The translations under genes and the position numbers were made by a program. Below the pieces are notes generated by a model that saw only the letters and a program-made list of their open reading frames with translations, was not told where the DNA came from and ran no database searches. DNA of 64,000 nt, taken from NCBI GenBank assembly GCA_024699855.1, contig JAMPIQ010000001.1:4774001-4838000 (forward strand), in the 5' to 3' direction. Position 1 is the stretch's first letter. The number at the start of each line of letters is the position of its first letter. The stretch comes from Aphelenchoides besseyi. Its lineage: Eukaryota > Nematoda > Chromadorea > Rhabditida > Aphelenchoididae. Positions 58,801 to 64,000 of this stretch are shown one piece after another.

Positions 58801-60202
58801 GACTCCGAAGCATCAGATGAAGAAATCATCACAAAAATAGCTCGCGCTGACTATCCGTTAACTCGTCCAAGTCTAAAGATTGATCCAACACTTGACGTAA
58901 ATCCCGAACTGATCACGTATATTCGACGATGTTTTGCGGAGAGACCCGAAGATCGACCAAATATCGAAGAAGTTCGCTCGTTTGTAGCTGAACGAATTCT
59001 AGGCAACAAATCGACCAACGTGATGGACCACATGTTTTCACTTATGGAAAATAACGCTGCAGACTTGGAGCAAGATGTCCAGAATCGTCAAGCCGAGTTG
59101 ATGGAGGAGAAACGCAAAGCGGATATTATTCTGTATAGAATGATGCCAAAGTTTGTTTCTCGTTCTCTGATTAAGTTAATAACATCAATGTAGACACGCA
59201 GCCGATAAACTCAAACAAGGACAGATAGTCGATCCGGAGGTCTATTCGAGTTGTACGATTTTCTTCAGTGACATTGTTTCTTTTACTGTTTTGGCTTCAA
59301 AGTCATCCCCATTGCAAATCATCAATTTTCTGAACGACGTTTACTCGCTGGCAGATGATGTGTGTTTTTTCGTATAGTGCTTTTAATGAAAAATTACAGA
59401 TAATTGGTGCACACGATGCTTACAAAGTGGAGACCATTGGTGACGGATTACATGTTGCATCAGATAAGTACATTTTTTGCGGTTTCTCCGATGAGTATCA
59501 AGAGTCTATTGGAGAGGAAAGTATACAACAGGAGCAATCTGGACGTTTTTAAGATCTCTAATTGATAGGTGATTTCTTGACGTTAATCTTGGATATTACA
59601 GGCGTACCTAGACGTAACGGATTTAATCACGTGAAATCGATATCTGACATGGCTCTCGATTTCTTGCGTTCAATCAAAAAGCTACGTTTAGACCATCTTC
59701 CGAATGATCCGATTAGAATGCGTGTTGGTGTTCATACCGGTAATAAACTTTTGGTCGACTTTCAATCATCTTTTCTTACAGGAAGCAGTGTCGCTGGAAT
59801 TGTCGGAATGACTGCTCCACGTTTTTGTGTATTTGGAGATACCGTATGTTTAATAGTCCTATTAAACTCTACGGACTTTCAGGTGAACATTGCGGCTAAA
59901 ATGGAGGCATCAGGTCGTGGTGAGTTTTCTTTCTACGAAAAATTTCCGAAGAATTAGGAAGCGTTTATAATTTGTGACTAAAATCCCATTGAAGCCCTAA
60001 ATTCTAGTCAACAAATCTATAGCTACTAATCTTTTTAGCGGGACGAATTCATATAACCGAAAGTACGAAGACACAGCTCGAACAACACTATCGCGGTCAA
60101 TACATCATTGCTGAGAGAGGAGAGTCGCTAATCAAAAACATCGGAACAATGCGAACATTTTGGTTGGTACCACCGGAAGAAGCAAACGATTTTGATCCAT
60201 GA
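55841..60202 (+). CDS. gcy: Receptor-type guanylyl cyclase (gcy family)
   Basis: ATG 55841 begins a signal peptide MLFLCIIFSLNSITVAE. The ligand-binding (ANF-receptor fold) ectodomain follows: FKAGILIPYGSSVDKDVGFC, VSFSWYFDNCDESFGAGDTA, VTAIFGPVCPQ. A membrane helix (VISAGGILVFLLVVLGLFVA, about 57770) precedes the kinase-like domain with MRRLDHNNLNRFIGVSITDR, then YVAPEHLRDTEDLVGSQAGD and VYSFAI. A dimer helix (DVQNRQAELMEEKRKADIIL) leads to the cyclase domain: IFFSDIVSFTVLASKSSPLQ, YKVETIGDGLHVAS, VGVHTGSSVAGIVG, FCVFGDTVNIAAKMEASG. The residues that select GTP (Glu in VETIGD, Cys in RFCVFGD) and the metal Asp are present. The transition-state Arg (family NTASRMES) is Lys. Nematode enzymes of this kind make cGMP in sensory neurons. 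About eighteen introns; one in the cyclase core has an odd donor. Confidence 0.92.
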
Positions 60203-60765
60203 ACTCAAACATAGCAGTTGATTTCTAACGCCAAAAATGAACAAAACAATAAACTTTACGTTAATACGATATCATCGGCACCTTTTTCGTACCATTACAA
60301 CCGTTTTAGGAAATCAAAATCGTTGAATAAGTACACTTGCTATCTGGAATTTACGACCGTTAAGCGGTTTTTTTCGCAACATTCTCACTTTACGATAATC
60401 AGACGTTGATTGCGGTTTGAATCAAAGAGGAAGTCTAAGGAACAAAGACGGAAAGTCGTAAACAAGTGCACTACAGAAGGGAAAGTTTCCGTTTGTAACA
60501 AACAACTTCAACAAGGACGATTGTTTTTTGCGGTGTGAAGAGGAAAACTTCCTAATTTCTAGCTGTTTGTCTGTTTAGTTTTCGAATTCCACACCTCTTT
60601 TGATAATACCTTCTTACGGAGCGTTTTTGGGCAAGGAAGAGGTTTTTGTTTGCGATCATTGACGATTGAAATTTGCGTCCGTTTTGTTTGCTTCAATTTG
60701 TGTTGTCATTCGCCTAAGATCTTACGTTTTGTAAAAAGCTCTTTAGTAATCTTAGTACATGTAAA
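60203..60765. other. No feature seen
   Basis: Spacer between the guanylyl cyclase stop and the FGF-like gene start. One plus-strand frame (60218-60409) is open but Ser/Tyr/Phe-rich and motif-free. Confidence 0.4.
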
Positions 60766-61741
60766 ATGACGAGAATATGCACTTTGATAGTTCTGGCTGA
60801 CTTGATCATCACAACGGCAATCCAAGCCGCGTGGGTAGGTGATCTTTTCGTTCGATGCTCGCCATTAGATTCGTAGGTTGGTGAGAGTTTTTGGACAACG
60901 ATCTATCCGAATGGCCAAATTGAAGAAGGCCGTTCACCCGACGATTTCCTTCACTTCAAGATTCTCCGCGAAAATCTGACAATCGAAGCCTTCATTGGGT
61001 TTCTGTGAGTTTTGATCTTTTGATCGAAATACAAACTAGGTATTTCAAGGATCAAAAAAGGAGAAGTTCATCACGAATCCTTTGGCCACGTGTTCTTGGA
61101 TCGTAATCGAGTTTGCGGTCAGTTTCTGGCAGTTGATGGTACCCAAACGGAACGAGTTTGTGGTGGCTTCCGAGTTTTAAGTCGCGATAAAGACGACTTC
61201 TCTTCGCCGTACGTACCTTAAAATTCAGCCACAACAATTAGCTTTAGGTTTTACTTTATCAGTAGTAAAGTAGCACAACCGTACGATTCGATTGGCTACC
61301 GAAGAAAGCAAATTGCGAGAATTTGGGTCGACGATGATCATAGCGCTTCGATTTTCGGTGGAATCAGTTTACAACAACGACAAGCCTATGGAATCTTCGA
61401 AAATGGAACGACAATAAAAGTAGCTTTGCGATCATTACATTGACATTGACAAGGGATTTCAGATTGATTATGCAACAAATCCAGAGGATTACGCGAAACG
61501 TGTTGAAGTTTTGCACATGAATCGCGATGTGATTGAGAAAATTAAGCAGAAACGACTGCTCCAAAAAGAACTGTGAGTCTAGTTTGCAAGAAAGTCTATT
61601 GCTTCAAACTTCAGTCGGGCATTTCGTGGTAAACGCAAAAACGGAGAAAAACAGAAACTGAAGCGAAAGACCGTGAAACGACGACGCCAACGATCCGAAC
61701 ATTTTGGTACATCGGATGACAACAAACACATTTGGCTATGA
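60766..61741 (+). CDS. Secreted FGF-like beta-trefoil ligand with basic tail
   Basis: Six exons, about 245 residues. The signal peptide is MTRICTLIVLADLIITTAIQ, ending in AAW. The core follows the FGF repeat order: FWTTIYPNGQIEEGRSPDDF (FGF 'L.I.PNGTV.GTR.'), RENLTIEAFIGFLIKKGEVH, VFLDRNRVCGQFLAVDGTQT, then GGFRVLSRDKDDFSSPFYFI with SSK (FGF 'ECVFREQ.EE.WYNTYSS'), GYRRKQIARIWVDDDHSASI and SLQQRQAYGIF (FGF 'RRYYVALNKDG...R......KFTHFLP'). A long tail is very basic (AFRGKRKNGEKQKLKRKTVK, RRRQR), as in nematode LET-756-type FGFs, and may bind heparan sulfate or act as a nuclear signal. The similarity is weak and by eye, so the family is probable rather than sure. The introns keep the frame; the stop TGA is at 61741. 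Confidence 0.55.
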
Positions 61742-61976
61742 CAACCTTTCAAGCAATTACAAGTCAATTACTTCGAATCCACACACTGCCATCACCTCAA
61801 CTTTGCTCGCCATCCTTCTGCGTTCTTTGACTTGTTACCAGCAAAGACAAGAAGTCCCTTAATGAATTTTGTTTATTGGCACAAGAGAATGCTTTGAGAT
61901 CAATAAATTAGCTGTGAAACGATACTAAAGAATAAGTTTAAGGCATCAGTTCTACTAATGTTTTCAAGCAGTTTGG

Positions 61977-64000
61977 CTACGATGTGATTTCCCACTCTTT
62001 GTCTAAGCGTTCTAGGAACTCGGCACAAACCAAACGCGACCTCTTGGCGGGACTGATTCTCATCAATCGTCGAATTTTCGGTAGAAAAAGTGGCAAGAAC
62101 ACGCGAAAAACTTCGGTTTCCTCGTTCAGAACTCGTTGAACCAAAATAGCAACAACTTCGGATTGAGCAATCAAACGAAGATCCAAATCCTAAACTCAAC
62201 TTTTCCACTGACTACTTTAAATTCTACAAACCGATAGTTGTGCCATTTGCAGTCCATCGGTACTATCCGTTGATGGACGAGTAGCTTTAACGTTCAGACG
62301 ACTAACAAACGGATTCGCACGCACCGGGGGTGTAGAAGGCGGTGGTGTTTCTACAGAACCCGTTGGCTCAAAATCCAAGTCCATGCGGTCTCTTGCACCG
62401 GTTCCATTGTTGGCTACTTGACCGTCCAAACGCTCCAACGTGTCGAATGAACGTTCAACGAGCGAATCAATCAGACGTATAAAATTCAAGTTGGCATTCG
62501 CTGCTCCTTGTTTTTTTGTTACTTTTAGAACATCATCTCTAAATTCGAACATCAAATATGAAACAAATGAGCAATCACTTGGTTGGTCCAATTTGTTTCG
62601 CTAACTCGAAAATTGTTTGTAGTTTCGTTGACTGGCTCGCGACTGTTAACCGATATAAGTTGGCTGGTTGGTCCCCGTTTATCAGTTTTTGAATGAGATA
62701 TTTGAGTGAAGGTCGTGAATCGAACTCGGAAGCCACTCCATCAATCGCATCTAAGCAGACAATCAATGTGCCCAATTGTACTCGACTGAGTTTATGTCGC
62801 AATGGTTGGGTGTTTGGCAAGCTAAAAGAACGAGAGAATCCGCCATCACTAAACGAGTTCGTTGATGGGGCACCGAGAAGGAGCTGAGCGAAGAGTTGCA
62901 AGAGTGCTTGTGCACTCATCAATCCGGCGATCAACTCGTCTATTGAAACAGCTCTGAAAATATAAGTTGTATGTGTCTAATCCCAAATTTCATACTTTTC
63001 AGCCGTTGTACTATGCGTCTGTTGTTGGGTGGTTTTGGGTTGAAAAACGAAAATGTACGCGAACTGCGGTTTCTGTGTTGGATCACCATCACTATCAACC
63101 GACGCGATACGCTTCATCGCTCCACTCGATTTCTCTGCTGAGTCGCGAGCTTCGATTTGAAATATCTGATGGGCCATTGCACGTAGTTCTGCATAATCGA
63201 CGTTCTGCGAATCCTGACGCACAACGACATGAACTTCGCCGATATCCCCGTTTACATCAACCGAATTCGGAACAAATTTAGACACCAGTTTTCGCACAGG
63301 CAAGACAGACAAACAGCTAAATAGAGGACTTTATTTTGCATTTGCACACCAATTACCTTGCTTTCCAAAGTGCTCTGACAACTATCGACCATAAACTTTC
63401 GGTGAATTCCGAGCCTACAGAAAGAATCAGATGACGTAAACAGGCGCTTCCCGTTCCCGCAACAAACGGCGACGAATGAGATAGAAAATCGCAATAAAGA
63501 ATTAGTAAATCCACAACCAACTTCTCATTCCATGCATTCAATGGATCGTATCTATAAAGTCCAGACTTCGAGAGCAAATACTGCAAACGTTACCGAACAT
63601 AATCGGCAGCCAATTCGGTGAAAATAGTTGTGGCTTGTTTCAAACTTCGAGATGATTGAGGAATTTGACTCGACGGTAAGAATCCGGAATGTTCACGACG
63701 AGCCCACTTCTGTAAGAGCGGAATAATTACACTGCAGATCGCATAAGAACCAAACGACAGTCCTGAATCTCAGTCAATTGACAAAATCGAAATTTCGATT
63801 ACCAATTTTGCCAGTTTTTAAACCACCCACTAAATCGGCGATTCCAACTAACAGTTTGGACAAAATCGACCGGGAACAAGTGAGTATGAGACCAACAAGC
63901 TCGTCCATCAGACTTAACATCAACTCCACAACACACTTCTGTCCATCCGTCCATTCAACCCATGGATAGGAATCGTATGGGCCTTAAAGAACAAGTGAAC
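61977..64000 (-). CDS. C-terminal part of a large BIG/ARFGEF-type Arf-GEF (5' truncated by window)
   Basis: The gene runs off the right edge, so only the C-terminal third or less is seen. Recognisable blocks are EWTDGQKCVVELMLSLMDEL (about 63.93 kb), PLLQKWARREHSGFLPSS, GTGSACLRHLILSVGSEFTE with SLWSIV (BIG family 'RSGTNCLENVVILNGEKFT.EIW'), then SRVQLGTLIVCLDAIDGVAS, EFDSRPSLKYLIQKLINGDQ and PANLYRLTV, then a Pro/Thr-rich linker (TGSVETPPPSTPPVRANP). The last helix-rich block is VLNEETEVFRVFLPLFLPKI, ending WEITS at TAG 61977. This order fits the HDS repeats downstream of the Sec7 domain in BIG-type GEFs. The EFDSRP..K(Y/F)LIQK motif hints at the BIG3 (ARFGEF3) branch or MON2. No Sec7 domain is in the window, so exchange activity cannot be judged. 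Confidence 0.68.

Noticed and set aside
1..64000. CRISPR arrays, rRNA, bacterial insertions or horizontally acquired operons
   Set aside because: No regularly spaced repeats, no rRNA signature, and all recognised genes have spliced animal structure.

Overview
This is animal nuclear DNA. The genes are interrupted by many short GT-AG introns, mostly about 38-60 nt. There is one Pol III tRNA gene and no bacterial-style operons. A nematode-type seven-helix chemoreceptor, a receptor guanylyl cyclase, a MATH protein, a degenerate tyrosine-phosphatase homologue and a Lys-rich tail protein of a type I associate with nematodes point to a nematode or close relative. A classical multi-domain transglutaminase and an MPS1/TTK-like kinase, both missing from C. 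elegans as far as I know, suggest a lineage outside Rhabditina. That placement is inference.

Layout: 0-2 kb holds decayed mobile DNA (a possible Polinton-type packaging-ATPase fragment and a mariner-like transposase with a 3' terminal repeat). 2.3-5.0 kb (-) is a transglutaminase with altered active-site surroundings. 5.4-6.2 kb (+) is a small multi-span membrane protein. 6.4-7.5 kb (-) is a protein tyrosine phosphatase homologue that has lost its catalytic residues. 8.36 kb is a strong RNA-type hairpin, followed by a small single-span protein. 9.3-10.2 kb (-) is SNAP-25, and 10.5-11.7 kb (-) is a chemoreceptor. 12.3-17.1 kb (-) is THOC2, 17.2-18.1 kb (-) is eIF3k, and 18.5-19.7 kb (-) is CPEB. 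20.4-21.3 kb (+) is a MATH-domain protein. 21.6-21.8 kb has two hairpins with compensating stems. 22.8 kb is a tiny secreted Cys-rich peptide gene, 23.1 kb is tRNA-Glu, and 24.1-24.8 kb is a BTB pseudogene. 25.0-26.7 kb (-) is the MPS1-like kinase. 28.0-33.7 kb (+) is Piezo without its N-terminal blade. 34.0-34.4 kb (-) is a small membrane protein. 35.0-37.1 kb (-) is CDC27/APC3. 38.5-43.2 kb (-) is TENT5/FAM46. 43.2-53.4 kb has no gene I can recognise. 53.4-54.0 kb (+) is the 3' end of an unknown Ser-rich gene. 54.9-55.5 kb (+) is mitochondrial ribosomal protein S24. 55.8-60.2 kb (+) is a receptor guanylyl cyclase. 60.8-61.7 kb (+) is a probable FGF-like ligand. 62.0-64.0 kb (-) is the C-terminal part of a large BIG-type Arf-GEF that continues past the window.

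The genes do not form one pathway. Housekeeping RNA and cell-cycle genes (THOC2, eIF3k, CPEB, CDC27, MPS1-like, TENT5, mRPS24) are mixed with neuronal and sensory genes (SNAP-25, chemoreceptor, Piezo, guanylyl cyclase). Exon structures were joined by eye from conserved motifs and splice dinucleotides. Gene ends marked uncertain should be treated so.
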